A stretch of DNA of 51,723 bases from SIG299 sp964632165 (GTDB lineage Bacteria; Bacillota; Clostridia; Lachnospirales; Lachnospiraceae): NCBI GenBank assembly GCA_964632165.1, contig CAZWCZ010000011.1, forward strand, positions 1 to 51,723, read 5' to 3'. This document shows positions 1-7,542 of this stretch, one piece after another. A model generated the notes under the pieces. That model made no database searches. It was not told where the DNA came from and saw nothing but the letters and a program-made list of their open reading frames with translations. Made by a program: the position numbers and the translations under genes. How positions within the stretch are numbered: position 1 is the stretch's first letter; the number at the start of each line of letters is the position of its first letter.

Positions 1-63
1 GCAGTCTGGAAGCTCGTCGGGCTCATAACCCGAAGGTCATAGGTTCAAATCCTATCCCCGCAA
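1..63 (+). tRNA. tRNA-Met (CAT), 5' end cut by the window edge
   Basis: The anticodon loop reads CTCATAA inside a CGGG/CCCG stem, giving anticodon CAT. The T-arm with TTCAAAT is intact and the 3' acceptor strand CCCCGCA plus discriminator A ends at 63. About ten bases of the 5' acceptor and D-arm lie outside the window. Elongator versus initiator cannot be settled from the missing acceptor end, although the anticodon stem lacks the three G-C pairs in the usual initiator arrangement. It heads a tRNA cluster with the tRNA-Phe that follows. Confidence 0.93.
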
Positions 64-90
64 CTTAAAATTATAATAATAAATTCACAT

Positions 91-163
<73 letters not shown>

Positions 164-172
164 TCTTTTTTT

Positions 173-213
173 GCCTTAATTGCGTTTACACATGTCAGTT
201 AAGGCTTTTTTTT
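173..213 (+). terminator. Rho-independent terminator of the tRNA cluster
   Basis: Arms GCCTTAA and TTAAGGC enclose a loop of about 19 bases and are followed by eight or more T. It directly follows tRNA-Phe. Confidence 0.85.
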
Positions 214-314
214 GTGCAGTTTGTGCAAAAAAAGAACCGATTAAGCAGAATTTTGTTATAAAATGAGGAAATATGCTAAGATAACAATATCATATTATGC
301 GAGGAGGTAAAGGT

Positions 315-542
315 ATGAAAAAGTTTCCTTGGGGGATTTCGGCAGGTATCTGTGCGATCATCTGGTCATTTGCTTTTATTGGCATAGTTGCTGTATATGT
401 CATTTCATCCATGATGTATACAGAAGTCGGCGGAGATGATGGTTTGAGAGAATCATGGTGGCTATTGCCGCTTTATATCGGACAGCTTGTTGCAGCAATT
501 GGATTTGGTGTAAGTATGGTGTTTTACGGCAGAAAGAGATAA
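315..542 (+). CDS. Small two-TM membrane protein
   Basis: A 75-residue protein with two hydrophobic segments (about residues 7-30 and 50-69) separated by a short acidic loop; it ends with a basic FYGRKR tail. I start it at 315 because GAGGAGG (301-307) sits eight bases upstream; the in-frame ATG at 297 would lie before that ribosome binding site. It is the first gene of a probable operon with the large GH3 protein 37 bases downstream. I do not recognise the family. Topology suggests both ends in the cytoplasm, but its role (accessory subunit or unrelated) cannot be read from the sequence. Confidence 0.7.
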   Translation: MKKFPWGISAGICAIIWSFAFIGIVAVYVISSMMYTEVGGDDGLRESWWLLPLYIGQLVAAIGFGVSMVFYGRKR

Positions 543-579
543 GAAATTTGGAATTGACGGAAAAGAAAAGGAGAATGAA

Positions 580-3500
580 ATGAAGATTTTTCGAAAAAAA
601 TCCGTTTGGGTAATGTTAAGCAGCTATTTGTGTATATGGTTGGTAATATCACTTGTAGCAGGCAGCATTTTGGACGGTTATAAAGGAGTGCTGAATGCAA
701 CGCTCGGTCTGACCGGATATCGGACGGAAACCATTTCTGCGGAGGATGGGGATTACGAGTATTTCAAATCAAATTATGTACAAACAGATGAAGACGGGAA
801 TATTCTTTATAAAACAGATGCAGACGGTTATGTGCATCAGGTTTATGATGATGTAGCTTTGCGTGAGGCGGCACTGGAAAAAGCAGATCAGGTTCAGAGA
901 GAAGGAACGACCATTTTGTGGAATTCTGAAACCAATGGTCTTCCTTTGGAGAAAAATGATAAGGTAAGCTTATTCAGCCATTCCAGCGTGGATTGGGTAT
1001 ACTCCGGCGGTGGTTCCGGCGGTGCACGTGTGAATGGAGCTTCTGATATGAAGGAGGCGCTGACAAAGGCAGGACTGGAAATAAATCCTACTCTGTGGTC
1101 TTTCTACAGTACAGGGGCAGGAAAAGATTACGTAAGGACGGCACGTTTTCTGATCAATGAAGTACCGTGGAGCAAATACACGGAAGAAGTTAAGAATTCT
1201 TTTGCTTCTTATGGAGACGCTGCCATTATTGTACTTTCCCGCCAGTCAGGCGAAGGCTCTGTTGCACAGGGCGGTGCATTTGATGTAACGCAGACGGAAG
1301 CGGATACACCAAGCGGTGACTACTATGATATGAGTACACAGGAGAAAAAGATGTTAGAGGAAGTCATTGCGGCGAAAAAAGCCGGGGTTTTCTCTAAAGT
1401 CATTGTACTTTTAAATACACCGACGGATATGTGGTTTGCTCCGATCTTTGAATTCAAGGAAGATATTGATTCCTGTTTATGGGTAGGACAGACAGGATAC
1501 GAAGGGTTAAATGAAGTCGGTAAGATTTTGGTGGGCGATTCTGTTCCAAGTGGTCATCTTGTAGATACATTCCTGCAGAATACGCAGTCTAATCCGGCAT
1601 TCGTCAATTCTGTGGCATCAATGTACCTGAATGCAAAGTCTATGGAATTGGATAACCTTGGCTTCCAGGCAATGTATTTAACCTATGCCGAAGGTATTTA
1701 TGTCGGTTATAAGTATTATGAAACGAGATACGAGGATGCAGTTCTTGGACGTGGTAATGCAGATTCTGAGGCAGGTGCGGTAAATTCTGCAGCCGGTTGG
1801 AGTTATGGAGAAGAAGTGGCGTTCCCGTTCGGATACGGCGGTTCCTATACAACATTTGAATATAGTAATTATGATGTTAAACGAAATTCAGAAGGCAATT
1901 ATGAAGTTACGTTGACGGTAACAAATACCGGAAACAGCAAAGGGGCCGATGCAGTTCAGATTTATGTACAGAAGCCTTATACAGATTACGACAGACAGTG
2001 GGGAATCGAACAGGCAGCCGTAAATCTGGCCGGATATGCAAAGACAAAAGAACTTGCTCCGGGCGAGAGTGTTAACGTCACTATCATAGTTGATGATGAT
2101 GCATTTAAGACATATGATGCCAACAATAAGAAGACTTACATCCGTGAGAAAACAAGCGGCTTGGATGCTTACTATATTACGGCAGCACAGGATGCACATG
2201 AAGCAGTCAACAATATTCTGGCAGCAAAGGGAAAAACACCGGAAAATACAAACGGTGTAATGGATGCAGTCGGAACAGCTTCTCTGGTCAAAAAATTTGA
2301 TTTTGATACGGATGACTATGAAACATACAGTAAATCGGAAATAACCGGTCAGGAAATAACAAATCAGTTTGATGACACCGACTGGAACAAATACGAAAAC
2401 AAAACAGAAGCAGTATTGACATATCTGTCCAGAAATGATTGGGACGCTACTTATCCTAGGGAAACAGTAGAGCTTACCATGAATGAGGAAATGATAGACG
2501 ATTTAACCTGGGATAAGCTTATTGAAGCTGATCCGGAGGATCAGATGCCGCTGTTCGGTCAGACACATACGCTGAACCTGATCGATCTGAAAGGGCTGGA
2601 ATATGATAATACTGCCTGGGATACGTTGCTCGATCAGCTGACATTGGATGAAATGATCACACTGGTTGGCACAGGATATCACGGGACAAAGGGTATCAGC
2701 AGTATTGCAAAACCGGCGGAAGTGACAAAAGACGGGCCGTTAGGCGTAAAACAGCCGTATCAGACGAATTCAAGTGAATATACATTATCTTTCCCAAGTA
2801 CCACGCTTTTAGCGGCAAGCTATAATGATCAGCTGGCACAGGAAGTTGGCGAACTGATGGGAGAAGATATGCTGCATGCAGGCGTAACGGGCATTTATGC
2901 ACCGGGTGCAAACATTCACAGAATGACATACAGCGGAAGAAATTACGAATATTATTCGGAAGACGGATTCATTACCGGTATGATGGCAAAATACCAGACC
3001 ATTGGTATTCAGTCGACGGGATGCTATGTAAATATTAAGCATATTGCATTGAATGATCAGGAAGATACCAGACATGGTGTTAATATCTGGGCAAATGAGC
3101 AGGCGATTCGTGAAATTTATCTGACTGCATTTGAATATGTAGTGAAAGATGGAGAATGTACCGGTCTTATGAGCGCGTTTAACAGACTCGGAACAAAGTG
3201 GAGTGGTGCACATAAGGGACTTTTGACCAACGTACTTCGCGGAGAATGGGGATTTGAAGGCTTTGTGATCAGTGACTGTGCATGGCGTGAATATATGGGC
3301 GTTGTAGACGGACTGATGGCAGGAAATGACTGTATCCTCGATACAGTAGATTTGACATTATATGATCAGGCAAAAACGAATCCGACGGTTGCAAAGGCAT
3401 TGCGGGAGTCTGTTCACAGAATATTATATGTTGTGGTAAACAGCAATGCGATGAACGGTATCAACTCTAATACAAGAATTTACGAAGTAAAAGAATGGTG

Positions 3501-5049
3501 GCAGGTACTGGTTACGGATATTCAGATCGGACTTGGCGCTGTAACAGGAATCTTTGTCATTCTCACGGTATTGATTTTTGTATTCCAGAAGAAAAATAAA
3601 GAAGAAGTTCAGAAATCAGGGAAGGGCATTGTAAAACAGTGCATTTGTGTGATCCTGGCAACAGCAGTTGTGGCAGCTGCAGCAGCAGTTCCGGCTGTGC
3701 TTGCAAAAGAGCCGATCGATTTTTCTTCCATTTTAAAAGGAAGCACCGAAGAGAACAAGGGAGAAAATTCCGATGGAAATATTTCGGGCGGAGAAACTCA
3801 GGAAAACGGTAATAAGTATCCGGAGACAGGAAATGGAGAAATGGCTTCTCTGAAAGAATTATTAGAAGGAACACTGACAGATTATAAATTTGAGGCAGAA
3901 TGTGCAGAGCTGGAGACGGATATTGCAGGAGCCGGTTCCGGACTGGAAAGCGGTAAGTTAACCGGAGACTGCAATTTCCCGAGCGGTGGAGGAATGGTGT
4001 ACAATCTGTCGGGAGAGGGCGATGCAACGATTACGTTCCATGTTACGGCAGAGGAAGATACAAAGGCAGTATTGAGTCTTTGCCTGGGACGCATCAATAT
4101 GGAGCGTGAACTGCTGCAGCTCTTTAAGATCAAGGTAAATGGAGAAGAATACCGGTTTGATCCGGACATTACTTTTGGAGTATTCAGCAGTTCGAAAAAA
4201 TATGACTGGCAAGAGCTGGAAGCTGCTGTCATCGAGCTGAAAAAGGGCGACAATGTAATTGAATTTACAAAGGTTTATCATGGTCTCAATTTTGACTATA
4301 TCATCCTGACGAGTGCAACAGGACTGCAGGATACAAGAGAAGCGGAAAGCGGTGGACACAGTTATGGGGAATGGAACGTTGTTACGGCACCTACTGTGGA
4401 AAAAGCGGGGATCATTGGGTGTTATTGCGAAATCTGTCGTAATTATCTGGAAGAAGAGCTTCCGATCATTTCTGAGGAAAACGGATATGAAAAGACAGTA
4501 TTAAAAGAAGCAACAGAAACAACCTTTGGCAGTGCAGTGTGGAATTACACAAAGAACGGTGCGACATTCACATTCAAGACAATGCTGTATCCGGAAAGCG
4601 TGGATTCGTATCTGTTTGAAGCAGAAAAGGCAGGGTATAACGGAGATGCGAAACGCTACAGTGACGCTACCTGTGATGCCAGCGGAAATGCTTATCTTGG
4701 AAAACTTGCAGGTTCTACATGGACAATGACACTAAGCATTGATGCAGATAGGGATTGTGAGGCACTTTTACTGATGCGTGTGGGACGAAGAAATGACAGG
4801 GCGATCACGTTTTCAGGTAAGGTATTCCGGGTAAATGGAGTGGAAACGGAAATTTCTTCGGATGTGGTATTTCCTCAGATCGAGAGCGAGTCCAAGTATC
4901 TGAACTGGGAAGAATTTGAGATTGTGGTAGTGTCTCTGAAAAAAGGCACAAATGAAATTACGCTTTCTAACTCAGGAAAGGCGTTTACAAACATCGATTA
5001 TGTAAGATTCCTTACGGTAGGTGAACTTTCCTGGCATGTGGAAGAATAA
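580..5049 (+). CDS. Membrane-anchored GH3 beta-glucosidase-like enzyme, permuted domain order, C-terminal CBM-like region
   Basis: A 1489-residue protein. An N-terminal membrane segment (about 10-31) is followed by a GH3 C-terminal-type domain (about 100-430) with a likely acid/base Glu225 in SGEG, a fibronectin-III-like domain (about 440-560), then the GH3 N-terminal TIM-barrel-type domain (about 690-960) with the nucleophile Asp899 in GFVISDCAW. This reversed order is known from rumen and gut GH3 enzymes. Two further membrane segments (about 979-1003 and 1019-1042) flank a basic loop, so the catalytic part and the C-terminal part should both face outside. The C-terminal part has two jelly-roll/CBM6-like stretches (about 1090-1250 and 1345-1489) around a HSYGEW...CxxC...EELP module shared with the next gene. 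Expected activity is release of terminal beta-linked sugars at the surface; substrate is unknown. Start has AAAGGAG seven bases upstream. Confidence 0.88.
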   Translation: MKIFRKKSVWVMLSSYLCIWLVISLVAGSILDGYKGVLNATLGLTGYRTETISAEDGDYEYFKSNYVQTDEDGNILYKTDADGYVHQVYDDVALREAALEKADQVQREGTTILWNSETNGLPLEKNDKVSLFSHSSVDWVYSGGGSGGARVNGASDMKEALTKAGLEINPTLWSFYSTGAGKDYVRTARFLINEVPWSKYTEEVKNSFASYGDAAIIVLSRQSGEGSVAQGGAFDVTQTEADTPSGDYYDMSTQEKKMLEEVIAAKKAGVFSKVIVLLNTPTDMWFAPIFEFKEDIDSCLWVGQTGYEGLNEVGKILVGDSVPSGHLVDTFLQNTQSNPAFVNSVASMYLNAKSMELDNLGFQAMYLTYAEGIYVGYKYYETRYEDAVLGRGNADSEAGAVNSAAGWSYGEEVAFPFGYGGSYTTFEYSNYDVKRNSEGNYEVTLTVTNTGNSKGADAVQIYVQKPYTDYDRQWGIEQAAVNLAGYAKTKELAPGESVNVTIIVDDDAFKTYDANNKKTYIREKTSGLDAYYITAAQDAHEAVNNILAAKGKTPENTNGVMDAVGTASLVKKFDFDTDDYETYSKSEITGQEITNQFDDTDWNKYENKTEAVLTYLSRNDWDATYPRETVELTMNEEMIDDLTWDKLIEADPEDQMPLFGQTHTLNLIDLKGLEYDNTAWDTLLDQLTLDEMITLVGTGYHGTKGISSIAKPAEVTKDGPLGVKQPYQTNSSEYTLSFPSTTLLAASYNDQLAQEVGELMGEDMLHAGVTGIYAPGANIHRMTYSGRNYEYYSEDGFITGMMAKYQTIGIQSTGCYVNIKHIALNDQEDTRHGVNIWANEQAIREIYLTAFEYVVKDGECTGLMSAFNRLGTKWSGAHKGLLTNVLRGEWGFEGFVISDCAWREYMGVVDGLMAGNDCILDTVDLTLYDQAKTNPTVAKALRESVHRILYVVVNSNAMNGINSNTRIYEVKEWWQVLVTDIQIGLGAVTGIFVILTVLIFVFQKKNKEEVQKSGKGIVKQCICVILATAVVAAAAAVPAVLAKEPIDFSSILKGSTEENKGENSDGNISGGETQENGNKYPETGNGEMASLKELLEGTLTDYKFEAECAELETDIAGAGSGLESGKLTGDCNFPSGGGMVYNLSGEGDATITFHVTAEEDTKAVLSLCLGRINMERELLQLFKIKVNGEEYRFDPDITFGVFSSSKKYDWQELEAAVIELKKGDNVIEFTKVYHGLNFDYIILTSATGLQDTREAESGGHSYGEWNVVTAPTVEKAGIIGCYCEICRNYLEEELPIISEENGYEKTVLKEATETTFGSAVWNYTKNGATFTFKTMLYPESVDSYLFEAEKAGYNGDAKRYSDATCDASGNAYLGKLAGSTWTMTLSIDADRDCEALLLMRVGRRNDRAITFSGKVFRVNGVETEISSDVVFPQIESESKYLNWEEFEIVVVSLKKGTNEITLSNSGKAFTNIDYVRFLTVGELSWHVEE

Positions 5050-5075
5050 ATAATACAGAAACGGAGAAGAAAAAA

Positions 5076-6641
5076 ATGAGTAAGAATAAGAAACTTGTTG
5101 CAGGTATTGCAGTGCTGTTTGCGGCAGCAGTGATCGTGATTTTAGTAGGGAATGCAAATCGTCATGTCCATAACTTAACAGAGGTGCCTGAAATAAAAGC
5201 AACCTGTACGGAAAACGGAACAAAGGCCTATTATAAGTGTGACGGATGTAATGCGATTTTTGCAGATCAGGACGGTAAGAATAAGATTGAAGCGCCGGAA
5301 GAGATCGCAGCAGGAGAGCATAGTTTCGGAGATTGGGAAATTGCTGTGGAGCCTACTTTTAAGACAACGGGAACAATCAGTACGACATGTACGGTCTGCG
5401 GAGAAAAGAAAACAGAAGAACTTCCGACTGTTTCCGGTAAGAATGGTTACAAAAATGTAAGTTTCGGTCCGGTTTCTGCGTGGACTTATACGGTAGACGG
5501 AAAGGATCTGGATATCCGAGTAGAGACAGAAATGGAACTTTCGGCATTTACGGTAGAAGGTGTGGATCCGTTTTCAGTGTGCAGCAATGGTTCTGTTACA
5601 GATGCAGGTACAGGAGTACAGAAGCACAACAACAAGTACGGAACATTCTATGAGCATTCCAAGGGAGCTACTTTTACTGCAAAGATTACTGTTTCTGAAG
5701 CAACAGAAGCAGCATTGACCATTCGCGTGAGCAGCACTGACGGTGTTTCGTTTGAACACGCACAGGCAGTTACGGCAGTGACCTTAAACGGCGGAACAGA
5801 AGGAGTGCAGGTAAAGGAAGGAACTTTTACGGCAGCCGGATGGTATACAAAGGATGCAGCGGAGATCACGATTGCTGTTTTATCGCTGCAGGCAGGTGAA
5901 AATGAGGTTTCCTTTACAATGGGAACAGAGACGGCAAAAGATCTGAACATTGCAGGAATTGAATTTTTATCAGAACTTCCGATCAATATCGTGTCGAATC
6001 ATACCGTTGTTACAGATGCTGCGGTAGAGGCAACCTGCCTTGAACCTGGTTATACGGAAGGTTCACATTGCGAACTTTGTAATGAAGTGATCAAAGAGAG
6101 CGAAGAAATTGCGCCTCTTGGACATAAGTGGAACGGAAGCGTTTGTGAAGTATGCGGTGCAGTACAAGAAGAAACAGCAGAAAAAGTATATACATTCAAG
6201 GTAGCAGATAACGATCCGTTTGAGGAAGGAAAAGGTTCTGTAACAGATGGTGGAAATGGAACAGGAAAGAATACCAACAAGTACGGAACATTCTATGAGC
6301 ATTCTAAGGGAGCTACTTTTACTACTACGATCACTGTAACAGAAGATACAGAAGCAGCATTTGCAATTCTTGTAAGCAGTACGAACGGGGTATCGTTTGA
6401 ATATGCACAGGCGGTAACACAGGTTCTGTTAAACGGTGCATCCGATGGTGTTGTGATCGCAGAAGGTACCGGAACTTCTGCCGGATGGTCTACAGAAGAT
6501 GCAATAGCGATCAATATTGCAACATTGTCGTTAAAGGCAGGAAAAAACGAGGTATCCTTTACGATGGGAACTGAGACAAAGAAAGATCTGAACATTGCAG
6601 CAATTGAATTTATTTCGCTCATTCCGGTAGAACTTAACTAA
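5076..6641 (+). CDS. Cell-surface protein with Cys-motif modules and two CBM-like repeats
   Basis: A 521-residue exported protein with an N-terminal hydrophobic signal-anchor (about 7-25). Three Cys-rich modules follow: ATCTENG...CDGC, HSFGDW...CTVCG...EELP and ATCLEPG...CELC/CEVCG. Two near-identical jelly-roll-like domains (about 164-299 and 380-514) each begin with DPF and contain KYGTFYEHSKGATF. The domain style resembles carbohydrate-binding regions of gut Firmicutes surface proteins, and the HSFGDW...EELP module also occurs in the upstream GH3 protein. There is no C-terminal sortase signal or second membrane segment. It lies 26 bases behind the GH3 gene and just before the GtrA-like gene, so it is probably a glycan-binding partner of the GH3. 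Function is inferred, not shown. Confidence 0.8.
   Translation: MSKNKKLVAGIAVLFAAAVIVILVGNANRHVHNLTEVPEIKATCTENGTKAYYKCDGCNAIFADQDGKNKIEAPEEIAAGEHSFGDWEIAVEPTFKTTGTISTTCTVCGEKKTEELPTVSGKNGYKNVSFGPVSAWTYTVDGKDLDIRVETEMELSAFTVEGVDPFSVCSNGSVTDAGTGVQKHNNKYGTFYEHSKGATFTAKITVSEATEAALTIRVSSTDGVSFEHAQAVTAVTLNGGTEGVQVKEGTFTAAGWYTKDAAEITIAVLSLQAGENEVSFTMGTETAKDLNIAGIEFLSELPINIVSNHTVVTDAAVEATCLEPGYTEGSHCELCNEVIKESEEIAPLGHKWNGSVCEVCGAVQEETAEKVYTFKVADNDPFEEGKGSVTDGGNGTGKNTNKYGTFYEHSKGATFTTTITVTEDTEAAFAILVSSTNGVSFEYAQAVTQVLLNGASDGVVIAEGTGTSAGWSTEDAIAINIATLSLKAGKNEVSFTMGTETKKDLNIAAIEFISLIPVELN
5565..6617 (+). repeat. Intragenic duplication of a CBM-like domain (copies about 5565-5972 and 6213-6617)
   Basis: Two copies of about 405 bases encode the same domain. 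The segment reading aacaagtacggaacattct is identical in both copies, and the flanking bases differ at few positions, which suggests a recent tandem duplication or gene conversion. The copies are separated by a Cys-motif linker. Confidence 0.85.
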
Positions 6642-6652
6642 GGGAGAGAGGT

Positions 6653-7258
6653 ATGAGAGCAGTGGTTAGTATCTGGAACGGCTTTATGGAAAAGCATCCG
6701 AAAGCGGCAGAGTGGATCAGAGAAGGCGGCTTGTTTGTTATCGTCAGCAATCTCATCACTTTGTTTAAATATGTATTGCTGTCCTTTTTACCGATAGTGT
6801 TTTCTTTCCTGGGAAGCTATGATTTTGGCTTCCCGGGAATCAGCCTGACTTTATTCGGAATTGATTTTAAGTGGTATATCATCGGATATGGTGCGGAGCA
6901 GGGCGGAATTGCATATTTTGCGGCATATATGACTGCAATGGTGATTGGCGAAGTGATCAATTTTTTCGTTCAGAGAAAGTGGGTATTCCGCAGTAAAGGA
7001 GCGATCGGTTATCAGGGAGCATGGTATCTTCTGGCGTTTTGCATGGTTACATGCATTGTCAATTCGGTCAATTGTGTCTGGGTGGCTGTAGCTGGAAGTT
7101 TTGTTTCCGGATGGTTATATAATGTTGGAACAACATTGCTGAACGGCGGTGTTTCCATGGTAGTTTTCTTCTTTGTGAATAAAATTGTATTTTTTGATCC
7201 ATCCAAAACATCAAAGGTACAAAGTGCAAAAATGCAACTTGGAGAAAATAAGTGTTGA
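6653..7258 (+). CDS. GtrA-like polytopic membrane protein
   Basis: A 201-residue protein with four main hydrophobic segments (about 26-50, 87-108, 122-146 and 155-180). The stretch NFFVQRKWVFRS matches the conserved NF-x-x-x-RKWVF element of the GtrA family, whose members are linked to movement of polyprenyl-linked sugars or to surface polysaccharide synthesis. The amphipathic N-terminal extension (WNGFMEKHPKAAEWIREGG) and a longer first loop are unusual for short GtrA proteins. It follows the surface protein by 11 bases with a GGGAGAGAGG ribosome binding site, so it probably belongs to the same operon. Its stop codon overlaps the -35 box of the tRNA-Lys promoter. Confidence 0.8.
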   Translation: MRAVVSIWNGFMEKHPKAAEWIREGGLFVIVSNLITLFKYVLLSFLPIVFSFLGSYDFGFPGISLTLFGIDFKWYIIGYGAEQGGIAYFAAYMTAMVIGEVINFFVQRKWVFRSKGAIGYQGAWYLLAFCMVTCIVNSVNCVWVAVAGSFVSGWLYNVGTTLLNGGVSMVVFFFVNKIVFFDPSKTSKVQSAKMQLGENKC

Positions 7259-7283
7259 CTTTTAGTAATTCGCATGATACAAT
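7255..7283 (+). promoter_or_regulatory. Sigma-A promoter of tRNA-Lys
   Basis: TTGACT (7255-7260) and TACAAT (7278-7283) are separated by exactly 17 bases. The -35 box overlaps the TGA stop (7256-7258) of the GtrA-like gene. Confidence 0.85.
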
Positions 7284-7290
7284 AAATTTT

Positions 7291-7313
7291 GTCCGTGATG
7301 AAAAGTCACGGAC
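7291..7313 (+). other. Perfect hairpin in the tRNA-Lys 5' leader
   Basis: GTCCGTGA and TCACGGAC form an 8-bp stem with a 7-base loop, beginning about seven bases after the -10 box, so it starts at or near the transcript start. No T-run follows, so it is not a standard terminator. It could protect or guide processing of the precursor tRNA. Confidence 0.7.
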
Positions 7314-7319
7314 AAAGAT

Positions 7320-7392
7320 GGGCTACTAGCTCAGGCGGTAGAGCACTTGACTTTTAATCAAGGTGTCGCGGGTTCGAGTCCCGCGTAGCTCA
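7320..7392 (+). tRNA. tRNA-Lys (TTT)
   Basis: The acceptor GGGCTAC (7320-7326) pairs with GTAGCTC (7385-7391) with one G-T pair, and A7392 is the discriminator. The anticodon loop CTTTTAA gives TTT. D- and T-arms are canonical. A single-gene transcription unit with its own promoter and terminator. Confidence 0.97.
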
Positions 7393-7399
7393 TGAAACG

Positions 7400-7437
7400 G
7401 ACCGTTCCGGACAGAAAATGTTCGGAACGGTTTTTTT
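7400..7437 (+). terminator. Terminator after tRNA-Lys
   Basis: ACCGTTCCG (7401-7409) pairs with CGGAACGGT, with additional inner ACA/TGT pairing, and is followed by seven T. Confidence 0.92.
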
Positions 7438-7495
7438 GCCTATTTACGGAAAATTCGGGATAGAATCTGAAGAAGATCTGTGATAAAATAGAGGC

Positions 7496-7517
7496 GCATA
7501 TGAGGCACCTTATATGC
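7496..7517 (+). promoter_or_regulatory. Inverted repeat upstream of the deacetylase gene
   Basis: GCATATGAGG and CCTTATATGC form a nearly perfect dyad (one mismatch) centred about 35 bases before the start codon, just after a TAAAAT -10-like box at 7483-7488. It could be an operator or an mRNA hairpin. No regulator can be named. Confidence 0.45.
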
Positions 7518-7542
7518 AGTAGGGAAGAAAGGGAGGAACATA

